This document shows positions 20,231 through 30,187 of a DNA stretch of 64,000 nucleotides, in pieces. Made by a program: the position numbers and the translations under genes. Origin of the DNA: Thiothrix subterranea (GTDB lineage Bacteria; Pseudomonadota; Gammaproteobacteria; Thiotrichales; Thiotrichaceae). Every line of letters begins with the position of its first letter. Within the stretch, counting starts at the first letter, position 1. Location: contig NZ_CP133217.1 in the NCBI RefSeq assembly GCF_030930995.1, forward strand, positions 2,656,001-2,720,000, written 5' to 3'. The notes beneath the pieces were generated by a model. It saw only the letters and a list, made by a program, of their open reading frames with translations. It ran no database searches and was not told the origin of the DNA.

Positions 20231-20467
20231 TTACTTTTCCCATTCCATCAGGATGGGTTTTTCGCGGGTTTCGTGCAGGTTTTCTTCGGCTTCCAATTGG
20301 CTGGCGGCGAAGACGATTTTGACGATGGCTTTGTCTCCCGGTTCTTGTTGTGCACGTAGGCTACGTGCCAGTTCACGAGCTGCGGGGTATGTTTCGCACG
20401 CTTCTTGCAAATCCAGATTTTTGATCATCGGGTTGGGTTGGGTGATTTTGAACACGTAGTAGGGCAT
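20231..20467 (-). CDS. 78-residue protein in the dsrS-cysG operon
   Basis: This small soluble protein starts MPYYVFKITQPNPMIKNL and is predicted to be alpha/beta. It contains a charged segment (ARELARSLRAQQEPGDKA) and ends HETREKPILMEWEK. GAGGT lies 8 bases before the ATG. No cysteine other than Cys24 and no catalytic motif are seen. It sits 4 bases after the dsrS-like stop and 7 bases before the five-cysteine gene. I do not recognise a characterised family. Confidence 0.65.
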   Translation of the reverse strand: MPYYVFKITQPNPMIKNLDLQEACETYPAARELARSLRAQQEPGDKAIVKIVFAASQLEAEENLHETREKPILMEWEK

Positions 20468-20471
20468 GGAT

Positions 20472-21596
20472 TTACCTCAAGAGTAAAAGGGTGGTTTGCG
20501 CCAGCAAGGGTTTGATCAAGGGTTCGAGGCGTTTGCGCATCACTGAACCGACCGAATCGTTGCCACCAAAATACGGAATGAGGGAATCTTCCCCCATTTG
20601 CGCGAGTATTAACATAGCCTTAAATAGGGGCAATGTGTCGGGATTCAAGGTGTCACGCACGGCTTTTGCGTCGGCTGGGCAATCATCATCCGTGTGGCAA
20701 AATTGTTCGGCGCGTTGTAGGGCGGTATTCAGGTCGCGTACTCCACGAGATTCCGGCAACGGCAGCGGGAAGCGTTTGTCGATGGCGATGAATAAGGAGA
20801 TGACGACTTCTTGATCGACGGGCTTTTCGAGCGCGAGTTGCAGGGCGCGTAGCCAATTTTGCCCTGCGCTGTTCAGTGTTTGGCTGAGGGCTTGGGCGTA
20901 AGGATTACCTGCTTCAAGTTGCATCGCTAGTTGTGCGGTAAGGTCGGCGTGGTGACGGTGCGGCTTGGCGGGCAAGGGGATGTAGGTGGGGTCAGCGTGC
21001 AGGAAGCCGATGTAGAACGGGTTTTTGCGTTTGGCGCGTTCCCAGAGTTTGCTGCGTTCGGCGGGGGAAATGAGTTCACCTTGCAGGCAGAGGCGCACGG
21101 TGTCTACTACGTCGAGTTGGATTTCCTCGAAGGGCAGGAATTCGAGCAGGTAGGCGGTGAGTTCTTTGCCGAGTTCGCCCGCGACAACTTCGGGGTTTTC
21201 TAATAGGCAACGGGCGTTGGTGGCGCTGGGGCTTGCCCACCAAGCGCGTTTTGCGATGTCGTGGCTTAAGCCGGGGGTGTAGACCACGGCGGCGACGGCT
21301 TCGGGTTCGCCGAGGAGCAGCATTTGGTCGAGGTTGTTGCGGGCGTGGCCCATGCGCGTCCAGCGTTTCAGGAAGATCGGGTAGCCGCCGGGTGAGCCGG
21401 TGACTTTCATGGAGAGTAATTCGCGTACCCAGCGCAGGTATTGCTCGTCCCGCGCTGTGGGGTTGAGGCGCACTTTCGCTTCGCCGCGCTCGGTGAGGGC
21501 GTGGACGGTCATGGTGGACTCGTTGATGCGCACGGCTTGCAGCGGTTGAGCAAGCAGGACATTGAGCCGCAGGTTGTCTTCGTTGGAAAGCTGCAA
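20472..21596 (-). CDS. dsrS: DsrS-like sulfur-oxidation protein
   Basis: This 374-residue cytoplasmic protein resembles DsrS as I remember it from the dsr cluster of phototrophic sulfur bacteria. The features are an N-terminus of the type LSNEDNLRLNVLLA followed by GEAKVRLNPT.RDEQYLRWVRELL and SPGGYPIFLKRWTRMG. DsrS is a soluble protein tied to oxidation of stored sulfur, with a role reported at the level of gene expression. No dsrAB or other dsr genes are in the window. The start is a TTG (21594-21596) without a well-placed ribosome-binding site; no better in-frame start lies upstream. It heads a tight operon ending in the ArsC-like gene. Confidence 0.6.
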   Translation of the reverse strand: MQLSNEDNLRLNVLLAQPLQAVRINESTMTVHALTERGEAKVRLNPTARDEQYLRWVRELLSMKVTGSPGGYPIFLKRWTRMGHARNNLDQMLLLGEPEAVAAVVYTPGLSHDIAKRAWWASPSATNARCLLENPEVVAGELGKELTAYLLEFLPFEEIQLDVVDTVRLCLQGELISPAERSKLWERAKRKNPFYIGFLHADPTYIPLPAKPHRHHADLTAQLAMQLEAGNPYAQALSQTLNSAGQNWLRALQLALEKPVDQEVVISLFIAIDKRFPLPLPESRGVRDLNTALQRAEQFCHTDDDCPADAKAVRDTLNPDTLPLFKAMLILAQMGEDSLIPYFGGNDSVGSVMRKRLEPLIKPLLAQTTLLLLR

Positions 21597-21676
21597 GGTG
21601 TGTACCGATTATCCTAGGGAATATGTCAAGATTATCGGGGTAGGCGGTCGGGATGCCAATAACCCTGTTGTGGTAG

Positions 21677-22861
<1,185 letters not shown>

Positions 22862-23569
22862 TTACCGCACTTGGCAGCATCCTGACACGACTCGCTGGTT
22901 ATTCAACACCGCTGTAACGCTGTACGGGTAATTGGTATCCGACATGCCGTCGCTGCAACTGCTGACTTTTTGCATAAATGCTTGAGTATTATTTGCACCA
23001 GCGACTCCGGCAATTACTGCGATGGTGGCGTTATTTGCCGATGTTTGGCGGAACGTGACGGGTACGCTGTAGCGAGGGCCATCCATCATATTCACGTTTA
23101 AATTGGCATCGGTAATTTCAATGCTCCAAAAAGGTTCAGTGCCGCTGCACACCAAGCTATTGCTGGCGGCCTTGGCTGGCGGTGGCGTGACATTAGACGG
23201 AACTTTGATCGGTGGTACAACAACCGCCGGTGGTGCAGCAGGTGCTGGCGTTGGCGCGGGTGGTGCGTTTGCTGCTTGGTCTTCCGGCAATAAGTAACGT
23301 TTGCTGACCCAGCCGCCGACACCGTTCCAGTAAATTTTTGCCCAGACGGTGCTACCGACTTTTTTCTCTTCACCCGTGGTCACAATGCCCTGACCATTGT
23401 GTGGGATTCTACCGACAACGCTGCTACCCGTGCCTGCATTGGCCCGCATGTTTAAGAATTCGCCTGTTGTCACGCCAGTGATCACATATACATCGCTGGC
23501 AGCCTGCACGCTGGAAACGCTCAGTGCCAACGCTAAAGCGAGTGCTGAAAAAAATGAAGCTGTTTTCAT
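22862..23569 (-). CDS. secreted SH3-domain protein with COG3650-like C-terminus
   Basis: A signal peptide ends near SVQAAS (residue 25). A bacterial SH3 domain follows (about residues 27-95: VTTGEFLNMRANAGTGSSVVGRIPHNGQGI ... WAKIYWNGVGGWVSKRYLLPE). A proline/alanine-rich linker spans about 100-135. The C-terminal domain begins LVCSGTEPFWSIEITDANL and contains four cysteines, resembling the small C-terminal domain found in some periplasmic lipoproteins. The protein is likely periplasmic. Its function is unknown; SH3 domains of this type often bind cell-wall peptides. Confidence 0.75.
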   Translation of the reverse strand: MKTASFFSALALALALSVSSVQAASDVYVITGVTTGEFLNMRANAGTGSSVVGRIPHNGQGIVTTGEEKKVGSTVWAKIYWNGVGGWVSKRYLLPEDQAANAPPAPTPAPAAPPAVVVPPIKVPSNVTPPPAKAASNSLVCSGTEPFWSIEITDANLNVNMMDGPRYSVPVTFRQTSANNATIAVIAGVAGANNTQAFMQKVSSCSDGMSDTNYPYSVTAVLNNQRVVSGCCQVR

Positions 23570-23722
23570 GGTGTATTCCTACGATTTCTATTCATTAAAG
23601 CGCCCCTCGTGGGCATTACACCCACAATTTTAGCGCGTTTTTTGTGAAAAGTTGTCTGTATTCAGTAGAGCGCGGATAATAGCGCGTTTCCCCACGCTTT
23701 CACGACGGATAGAACGGACACA

Positions 23723-25105
23723 ATGGCAGGCAAAATTTTTATCGAAACCCACGGATGTCAAATGAACGAGTACGATTCAGCCAAAATGCTGGACGTGCTG
23801 CATCACGCGCAGGGCATGGAACTCACCGACAATCCGGCGGAAGCGGATGTGTTGCTGATGAATACTTGTTCGATCCGCGAAAAAGCGCAGGAAAAAGTGT
23901 TCTCACAATTGGGGCGTTGGAAAAAACTTAAAGACAAAAATCCACACATTGTGATTGGTGTCGGCGGTTGCGTGGCAAGTCAAGAGGGTGAGGCCTTACG
24001 CCAACGTGCACCCGTGGTGGATGTGGTATTTGGCCCGCAAACCTTGCACCGCTTGCCGGACATGATTCGCCAAGTGCGCACCGAACACCATGCAGTGGTG
24101 GATATTTCCTTCCCCGAAATCGAAAAGTTCGACAATTTGCCCGAACCGCGCGCAGAAGGCCCCACTGCATTCGTATCGGTGATGGAAGGTTGCAGTAAAT
24201 ATTGCACGTTCTGCGTCGTTCCTTACACCCGTGGTGAAGAAATTTCCCGCCCCTTTGATGACGTGATTACCGAAGTCGCGCAACTCGCCGCGCAAGGGGT
24301 GCGTGAAGTCAATTTGCTGGGGCAAAATGTCAATGCGTATCGTGGCAAAATGCACGACGGTTCGATTGCCGATCTTGCCATGCTGATAACCTTGGTGGCA
24401 GCAATTGATGGGATTGATCGTATTCGTTATACCACCTCGCACCCCAACGAATTCAATGATAGCTTGATTGATGTGTACGCGGATGTGCCGGAGTTAGTCA
24501 GCCATTTGCACCTGCCCGTGCAAAGCGGTTCCGACCGGATTCTGATGGCGATGAAGCGCAATCACATGGCGATTGAGTACAAAGCCAAAATCCGCAAATT
24601 ACGCAAAATTCGCCCGGATTTGAGCTTGTCATCCGACTTTATTATCGGCTTCCCCGGTGAAACCGAGCAGGATTTTGCCGATACCATGAAGCTGATTGAA
24701 GAAATGAACTTCGACCTGAGTTTCAGCTTTATCTACAGCCAACGCCCCGGCACACCCGCCGCGAGCTTGCCGGATGATGTGCCGCAATCGGTAAAAAAAG
24801 ACCGCTTGCAACACTTGCAAACCCGTATTCTGGCGCAAGCCACCGCGATTAGCGAAACAATGGTGGGGACGGTGCAACGGGTGTTGGTGGAGCGCCCTTC
24901 CCGCAAACACGAGCAAATGGCGGGGCGCACGGAGAATAATCGCGTGGTGAATTTCGACGGGGCGGCGAATTTGATCGGTCGGTTTGTGGATGTGCGCATC
25001 ACCGAAGCCCAACCGAATTCCCTGCGCGGTGAAATCGTCGCGGTGGAAAGTGAAGTTGGGCGGATGATTATGGAGCATTATCATGCAAGCACCCGAAATC
25101 CTTGA
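23723..25105 (+). CDS. miaB: tRNA-2-methylthio-N6-dimethylallyladenosine synthase
   Basis: MiaB is a radical-SAM methylthiotransferase that modifies A37 of tRNAs. The N-terminal cluster domain holds [26 protein letters not shown] and [10 protein letters not shown], each with a cluster cysteine. The radical-SAM motif [15 protein letters not shown] is near residue 157, followed by [19 protein letters not shown] and [19 protein letters not shown] domain closes the protein. Length is 460 residues, normal. Its end overlaps the following gene by 23 bases. Confidence 0.98.
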   Translation: MAGKIFIETHGCQMNEYDSAKMLDVLHHAQGMELTDNPAEADVLLMNTCSIREKAQEKVFSQLGRWKKLKDKNPHIVIGVGGCVASQEGEALRQRAPVVDVVFGPQTLHRLPDMIRQVRTEHHAVVDISFPEIEKFDNLPEPRAEGPTAFVSVMEGCSKYCTFCVVPYTRGEEISRPFDDVITEVAQLAAQGVREVNLLGQNVNAYRGKMHDGSIADLAMLITLVAAIDGIDRIRYTTSHPNEFNDSLIDVYADVPELVSHLHLPVQSGSDRILMAMKRNHMAIEYKAKIRKLRKIRPDLSLSSDFIIGFPGETEQDFADTMKLIEEMNFDLSFSFIYSQRPGTPAASLPDDVPQSVKKDRLQHLQTRILAQATAISETMVGTVQRVLVERPSRKHEQMAGRTENNRVVNFDGAANLIGRFVDVRITEAQPNSLRGEIVAVESEVGRMIMEHYHASTRNP

Positions 25106-26246
25106 ACGGATTCACCGTGGTGAAGACAGCACCACTCAGTTCAAACAGGATGTCACTGATTCCAATCGCTTAGCGGAAGAGTTGGTTGCTTTCTCGAATG
25201 CCGAGGGTGGTGTATTGTTGATCGGGGTAGCGGACGATGGCATTATCGTCGGGTTAGATGAGTTACAAATTGGTCGTATTAACCAGCTTGTCAGCAATAC
25301 TGCAAGTGAAAATGTGAAACCGCCTATCTATCCATTGACCAACATCATCACCCTTCACGCTCAACGTATTATTGCCGTCAGTGTTCGTAAAGGTGACAGC
25401 AAGCCCTATCAAACCAGCAAAGGTTTTTATTTAACCAAGTCGGGCAGTGACAAACGCAGAATGTCACAGGATGAATTGCGGCGTTTGTTTGCTGAGTCAC
25501 ACCGGCTGTTTGCAGATGAGGAGGCTTTGGAGAACAGCGATGTAACTGATTTGAATACCGAGTCTTTTTACGCTTTTCTGGATGCGGATAACCGCGATGT
25601 TTACGAAGAACTCAAACACGGTAAGTTGGCGCTAGAGAGTGTGCTACAAAACCTTGGTTTGCTGCGAGATAAGCACCTGACGTTAGCGGGTAATCTGATT
25701 TTTGGTAAAACCCCTCACCGCTTCAGCCCTTCGTTTTACGTTGATTGCGTGCATTTTGACGGCGATGATGTCGATGTTGATCATTTTATTGCGAAATCGA
25801 CGCTTAAAGGCAGTTTACGGCAACAATACGATGGCGGGATGCAGTTCCTGCAAAATAATTTACGGCGCATCCCGATCAGTGAAGGTTTTAATGCGCAGAC
25901 ACGGCTGGAAATCGACGAGCGGGTGCTGGGTGAGTTGTTGGTGAATGCATTGGTGCATCGTGATTACTACATTCAATCATCTGTCAAAGTCTTTGTTTTC
26001 AATAACCGTTTAGAATTGATTAGCCCCGGTAAACTGCCGAATTCCTTGACTGTGGAAAAAATAAAAAGCGGTTTATCCGTGCACCGCAATCCTATCCTGA
26101 ATTCTATTTGCAAGAGCGTGTTGCCCTACAGCGGTTATGGCAGTGGTATCAAACGGGTATTGCGTTTGAACCCTGCGGTGACGTTTTATAATGATCTCGA
26201 TAAGGAAGAGTTCCGCTGCGTGATTCCGCGTGAGGCAATCGTTTAA
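25083..26246 (+). CDS. AlbA_2/RecG-like ATP-binding protein (COG2865 type)
   Basis: The N-terminal AlbA_2 (Schlafen AAA_4) domain spans about residues 5-125: [43 protein letters not shown]-terminal GHKL-type ATPase segment follows near 280-345 ([38 protein letters not shown] and [12 protein letters not shown]). This architecture is annotated as a putative transcriptional regulator or DNA-binding ATPase; no function is firmly known. The ATG lies inside the end of miaB with GGAG 7 bases upstream. It converges with the SemiSWEET gene, overlapping 4 bases. Confidence 0.82.
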   Translation: MQAPEILERIHRGEDSTTQFKQDVTDSNRLAEELVAFSNAEGGVLLIGVADDGIIVGLDELQIGRINQLVSNTASENVKPPIYPLTNIITLHAQRIIAVSVRKGDSKPYQTSKGFYLTKSGSDKRRMSQDELRRLFAESHRLFADEEALENSDVTDLNTESFYAFLDADNRDVYEELKHGKLALESVLQNLGLLRDKHLTLAGNLIFGKTPHRFSPSFYVDCVHFDGDDVDVDHFIAKSTLKGSLRQQYDGGMQFLQNNLRRIPISEGFNAQTRLEIDERVLGELLVNALVHRDYYIQSSVKVFVFNNRLELISPGKLPNSLTVEKIKSGLSVHRNPILNSICKSVLPYSGYGSGIKRVLRLNPAVTFYNDLDKEEFRCVIPREAIV

Positions 26247-26494
26247 CCATAACGAATCTTCATCACCAAAATGCTGGCGGAGAGAATGAAGGTCACGACA
26301 TTCGCCGCCACAATCGGCCACGCATTTAGCGCGAAGCCGTAAATCATCCAGCAGAACACCCCCGATGTAAAAATGATGTACATCGGTAGGGAAATCGAGT
26401 GCGTTTCCCGTGTCTTCAAGGTTTGGTAAGCCTGCGGTACAAACGAGATCGTTGTTAACAGACCCGCGACCGAGCCAAGTACATCAATAAACAT
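26243..26494 (-). CDS. SemiSWEET-type sugar transporter
   Basis: This 83-residue protein has three membrane helices (about 5-22, 38-55, 62-80). It has the PQ-loop signature VPQAYQTLKTRETHSISLPMYIIF of the MtN3/SWEET family. Bacterial SemiSWEETs dimerise to move sugars such as sucrose down their gradient. It lies 8 bases downstream of the ROK regulator, suggesting co-transcription, and next to the frc sugar operon. The substrate is not known. Confidence 0.88.
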   Translation of the reverse strand: MFIDVLGSVAGLLTTISFVPQAYQTLKTRETHSISLPMYIIFTSGVFCWMIYGFALNAWPIVAANVVTFILSASILVMKIRYG

Positions 26495-26502
26495 GAGTAT
26501 TC

Positions 26503-27765
26503 CTAAAATGCGTGGGAAACGTTCTGTTCCCCACTGATTAAAATATTCCGATCCGGTGTGAAATTGGTGTAGAACGACAGGAATGCGCCACCCAACGCCC
26601 GTGCATCGTTGCCGATAGTGCCAGCGGTTACTTTAGGCAACGTTAAGCCCTCTAAATCCAATTGTGTCATGGCAATTTGCACCGCATCCGTCAGTTTCTT
26701 GGTTAATGCAGGTGGCAATAGGCCATCAATAATCACGCCTTCAAAGTCGATGACACTCACCGCCGCCACAATCGCGTAAGCAATTGCAGGAGCAGCTTGA
26801 TTTAACCATTGGTCAAACAGTACTTGCGCTTGATCAAACGGTGCTTCGGTTTGGTTATTGGCTAAGCCATTTAACATGGTGTCGGTGTCTAAGCCGAGTG
26901 CTTGGAAGCGTTTGTTCAACAGGTAGCGCGAGGCACAATTAATGAGTTGTACGGTTGCACCATTGCGCATGTCTTCGGCGGTATAACTGCTGGGTACGGG
27001 CATAGAGCCAACTGCACCCGCATTGTTGAAACTGCCGCAATACAGGGTACGGTTCATGATAATGCCGCCGCCAATGAATGTGCCCACGAAGATATACAGG
27101 TAGTTGTTGAATTTTTCGCTATTGTTGAATTCCAGCGAGGCAATGCACGCGGCGGTAGCATCGTTGACCAGCCACACCGGCAAGGTTTGGTCTTGCTGGA
27201 TGATTTCTTTGATGTCGAGACCGTTCCAGCGTGCGGTAATTGCGTCGGGAATCGCAGCTTCTTGTTGCCAACCCCCTAAACCGTAAGGTGCTGCCACCCC
27301 TATGCCTAGCAAGCGCTTGGTTTGCGCCGCCGTAAAGTTTTTGGTCAGTTCGGCAATCGAGTCACGAATCGTCGGAAAAATAAAATCCGGGTCGGGGTAG
27401 GGGTAGCTAAACCCGCAGCGTTTGAGGATGTCTCCGGTAAAGTTGATCAACAACACATCCAGTCCGCTGCGCCCAATTTTTACCCCTAACGAATACGCCC
27501 CGGTCGGGTTAAGGGCAATCGGTACGGCAGGTTGCCCCACTTTGCCGGTTTCATAGCGGCGTTCTTCTTTGCGCAACAGCTTTTCGTCGAGCAGGCGATT
27601 AATGATCACCGAGGCGGTTTGCGCACTCAGATTGGTGATGCGGGCGATTTCGGCTTTGGTAAGGCTACCCGCACGGCGGATGAGTTGCAGCACAAGCCGC
27701 TCGTTATATTGCGCGATGCCTGAGAGGTTGCTACCCCCAACGGATTGACTGGCGTTGTTTTTCAT
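26503..27765 (-). CDS. ROK-family transcriptional regulator lacking the zinc motif
   Basis: The 420-residue protein has an N-terminal winged helix-turn-helix (RRAGSLTKAEIARITNLSAQTASVIINRLLDE, about residues 29-60) followed by a ROK sugar-kinase-like domain. The sugar-binding VNDATAACIASLEF segment is present. The usual ROK zinc signature (GH...CxCGxxGC) is absent; the matching region reads NAGAVGSMPVPSSYTAEDM. The gene is divergent from frcB across 259 bases that contain a 31-bp palindrome over the frc promoter. It is most likely the sugar-responsive repressor of the frc operon (inference from position). Confidence 0.88.
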   Translation of the reverse strand: MKNNASQSVGGSNLSGIAQYNERLVLQLIRRAGSLTKAEIARITNLSAQTASVIINRLLDEKLLRKEERRYETGKVGQPAVPIALNPTGAYSLGVKIGRSGLDVLLINFTGDILKRCGFSYPYPDPDFIFPTIRDSIAELTKNFTAAQTKRLLGIGVAAPYGLGGWQQEAAIPDAITARWNGLDIKEIIQQDQTLPVWLVNDATAACIASLEFNNSEKFNNYLYIFVGTFIGGGIIMNRTLYCGSFNNAGAVGSMPVPSSYTAEDMRNGATVQLINCASRYLLNKRFQALGLDTDTMLNGLANNQTEAPFDQAQVLFDQWLNQAAPAIAYAIVAAVSVIDFEGVIIDGLLPPALTKKLTDAVQIAMTQLDLEGLTLPKVTAGTIGNDARALGGAFLSFYTNFTPDRNILISGEQNVSHAF

Positions 27766-27869
27766 TGGCTAGATCTTGACCTCAATATTTATCAATGGTT
27801 GGCAATGCTTGCGGCATTGTATCCAATCGTGTGCTGAGTGGTCGATTTTGTCGTTAGATTAGTCCGAAG

Positions 27870-27900
27870 CAATTAATAAATCAACTTGAATTAATTATTG
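27870..27900. promoter_or_regulatory. 31-bp palindrome, likely ROK operator
   Basis: The sequence CAATnAnTAAnTCAA-C-TTGAnTTAnTnATTG is symmetrical about C27885, with 12 of 15 positions matching in each half. Its right end overlaps the TTGACA -35 element of the frc promoter. A repressor bound here would block RNA polymerase. Confidence 0.6.
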
Positions 27901-27926
27901 ACAGCGCTGTTTCTAATCATTACTAT
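27898..27926 (+). promoter_or_regulatory. sigma-70-type promoter of the frc operon
   Basis: A perfect TTGACA (27898-27903) and TACTAT (27921-27926) are separated by 17 bases. The start codon of frcB is 99 bases downstream of the -10. The leader between them shows no obvious riboswitch. Confidence 0.7.
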
Positions 27927-28024
27927 TTTGTGAATAGGGAGAGAGCCTAAGTAAGCAATCAAGTATATAAGCACATGTTTATATTGAGATTAATTTAACG
28001 TGTTGAGTTGTGGAGGAAAGTAAG

Positions 28025-29044
28025 ATGTTCAAGAAAACTGCATTGGTTTTGGCGCTGACTGCCAGCTTTATGTTACCTGCGGCAGTACATGCAGAGGACA
28101 TGATTGTTGGCCTGATCACCAAGACCAATACCAACCCGTTTTTCGTCAAAATGAAGGAAGGCGCGGAAGCGAAAGCCAAGGAAATGGGCATCGAACTACG
28201 CAGTTTCGCCGGTAAAGTCGATGGCGATAACGACTCCCAAGTACAAGCGGTGGAAAACCTGATTTCTGCCGGTGCAAAAGGCATTCTGATCACCCCCAGC
28301 GATTCCAAAGCGATTGTCCCGGCAATTGAAAAAGCGCGTGCGGCAGGTTTGCTGGTGATTGCGCTGGATACCCCGCTAGACCCTGCGAGTGCAGCGGATG
28401 CAACGTTCGCTACCGACAATTTCAAAGCGGGCGAACTGATCGGTCAGTGGGCAGCCAAGACATTAGGTGACAAAGCCGCCGATGCCAAAATTGCCCTGCT
28501 GGATTTGAACGCAAACCAAATTTCGGTTGACGTGGCGCGTGACCAAGGCTTCCTGAAGGGTTTCGGCATTGACCTGAAAGACGCCAAGAAAATGGGTGAC
28601 GAAGACGACAAGCGCATTGTGGGCAACGACGTGACCCAAGGTTCAGAAGAGGGCGGTCGTAAGGCAATGGAAAACCTCATGCAGAAAGATTCTGGCGTAA
28701 ACGTGGTGTACACCATTAACGAACCTGCTGCTGCGGGTGCGTATGAAGCCCTGAAAGCGGTCGGCAAAGAAAAAGACGTGCTGATCGTGTCGGTTGACGG
28801 TGGTTGCCCTGGCGTGAAAAACGTCAAGGATAGCGTCATCGGCGCAACTTCCATGCAGTTCCCATTGCTGATGGCATCCAAAGGTATCGAAGCGATTGCA
28901 GAATTTGCTAAATCCGGCAAAAAGCCTGCTAACAGCGAAGGCTTGGATTTCTTCAATACTGGCGTTGAGTTGATTACTGACAAACCTGCGGATGGTATTG
29001 AATCCATCACGTCCGAAGACGGTTTGAAAAAGTGCTGGGGTTAA
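28025..29044 (+). CDS. frcB: fructose/ribose-type ABC transporter substrate-binding protein
   Basis: This 339-residue periplasmic binding protein has a signal peptide ending near VHAED and the Peripla_BP_4 sugar-binding fold: [73 protein letters not shown]. It most resembles the FrcB group (fructose, mannose, ribose). The ATG at 28025 has GGAGG 8 bases upstream; an upstream GTG has none. A stable hairpin follows in the 88-base gap before frcC. The neighbouring sugar kinase and Entner-Doudoroff genes fit fructose as a main substrate. Confidence 0.9.
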   Translation: MFKKTALVLALTASFMLPAAVHAEDMIVGLITKTNTNPFFVKMKEGAEAKAKEMGIELRSFAGKVDGDNDSQVQAVENLISAGAKGILITPSDSKAIVPAIEKARAAGLLVIALDTPLDPASAADATFATDNFKAGELIGQWAAKTLGDKAADAKIALLDLNANQISVDVARDQGFLKGFGIDLKDAKKMGDEDDKRIVGNDVTQGSEEGGRKAMENLMQKDSGVNVVYTINEPAAAGAYEALKAVGKEKDVLIVSVDGGCPGVKNVKDSVIGATSMQFPLLMASKGIEAIAEFAKSGKKPANSEGLDFFNTGVELITDKPADGIESITSEDGLKKCWG

Positions 29045-29069
29045 ACCGGCATTAAATAGATGAGATCGG

Positions 29070-29095
29070 GTGTCCGGGGGCGCAACCTCGGACAC
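29070..29095 (+). promoter_or_regulatory. intercistronic hairpin after frcB
   Basis: GTGTCCGGGG (29070-29079) pairs with CCTCGGACAC (29086-29095), including one G-U pair, around a 6-base loop. No T-run follows, so it is more likely an mRNA-stabilising or partial-termination element than a full terminator. It would favour excess binding protein over permease. Confidence 0.65.
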
Positions 29096-29132
29096 AACTA
29101 AAAACTGGGCTTTGTGAGAAGGAGAGACTGAC

Positions 29133-30185
29133 ATGGCCACAGATAATTTTGAAGCCGTTGCCGCGAGCGCGGGGGGAAGTGTCGCTTCCTTTGAACCTGA
29201 ACACGTAACGCTGGGTGAACGTATCCAACGTTTTTTGCATAACTACCCGACTGCTGCCCCAGCTTTTGTGCTGCTGATGGCGGTCACGTTTTTCTACGCC
29301 ATTATCGGTGGTAAGTTTTTAGACCCGTTTAACCTGTCGCTGGTTTTTCAGCAAGTCACCATTATCGGCATGATTGGCGTGGCGCAAACCCTCGTGATTT
29401 TGACGGCGGGGATCGACTTATCCGTGGGCGCAATCATGGTGTTGTGTTCCGTGGTGATGGGGCGCACGGCGATTCATTTAGGTTTGCCTGCTGAATTGGC
29501 GTTATTGCTGGGGTTAACGGCGGGTGCGGTGTGTGGCGCTATCAACGGGTTTTTGATTACCCGTTTACGTTTACCGCCATTCATTACCACGCTGGGGACT
29601 TGGAGCATCTTTTTTGCTTTGAACTTGTGGTATTCCGAAAGCGAAACCATCCGCTCGCAAGACATTGCGGCGAATGCACCTTTGCTGCAATTCATGGGCA
29701 TTTCGTTTGAAATTTTCGGGGCGCGGTTTACGACAGGTACGCTGGCCTTGTTCGCTTTGTTTGCAGGTATGTGGTACGCACTGAACCATACCCCGTGGGG
29801 GCGGCATGTTTACGCCACGGGTGATGATCCGCAAGCCGCGCAATTGGCGGGGATCAATACCGAGCGGGTGTTGCTATCCGTCTACATCGTCGCTGGAGTG
29901 ATTTGCGCTTTTGCCGCTTGGACATTGATCGGGCGTATCGGCTCAGTCAGCCCACAAGCAGGGCAATCCGCCAACCTCGACAGTATCACAGCAGTGGTCA
30001 TCGGTGGCACGAGCTTATTCGGTGGGCGCGGCGCAATTGTTGGCACATTGCTAGGGGCGTTAGTCGTTGGGGTATTCCGCAATGGCTTGGCGTTAGCCGG
30101 TGTGGATGTGTTGTGGCAAGAGTTTTCGATTGGCTTACTGATCATCGTGGCTGTTGCCGTCGATCAGTGGATCAGGAGGGCGTAA
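29133..30185 (+). CDS. frcC: fructose/ribose-type ABC transporter permease
   Basis: This 350-residue inner-membrane protein has the BPD_transp_2 fold with about nine or ten membrane segments. It contains the family loop LILTAGIDLSVGAIMVLCSVVMG and the C-terminal TAVVIGGTSLFGGRGAIVGTLLGAL. A polar N-terminal extension of about 35 residues precedes the first segment. The ATG has GGAGA upstream. The ATPase gene begins 2 bases after the stop. One permease gene serves as a homodimer in this transporter class. Confidence 0.92.
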   Translation: MATDNFEAVAASAGGSVASFEPEHVTLGERIQRFLHNYPTAAPAFVLLMAVTFFYAIIGGKFLDPFNLSLVFQQVTIIGMIGVAQTLVILTAGIDLSVGAIMVLCSVVMGRTAIHLGLPAELALLLGLTAGAVCGAINGFLITRLRLPPFITTLGTWSIFFALNLWYSESETIRSQDIAANAPLLQFMGISFEIFGARFTTGTLALFALFAGMWYALNHTPWGRHVYATGDDPQAAQLAGINTERVLLSVYIVAGVICAFAAWTLIGRIGSVSPQAGQSANLDSITAVVIGGTSLFGGRGAIVGTLLGALVVGVFRNGLALAGVDVLWQEFSIGLLIIVAVAVDQWIRRA

Positions 30186-30187
30186 TC

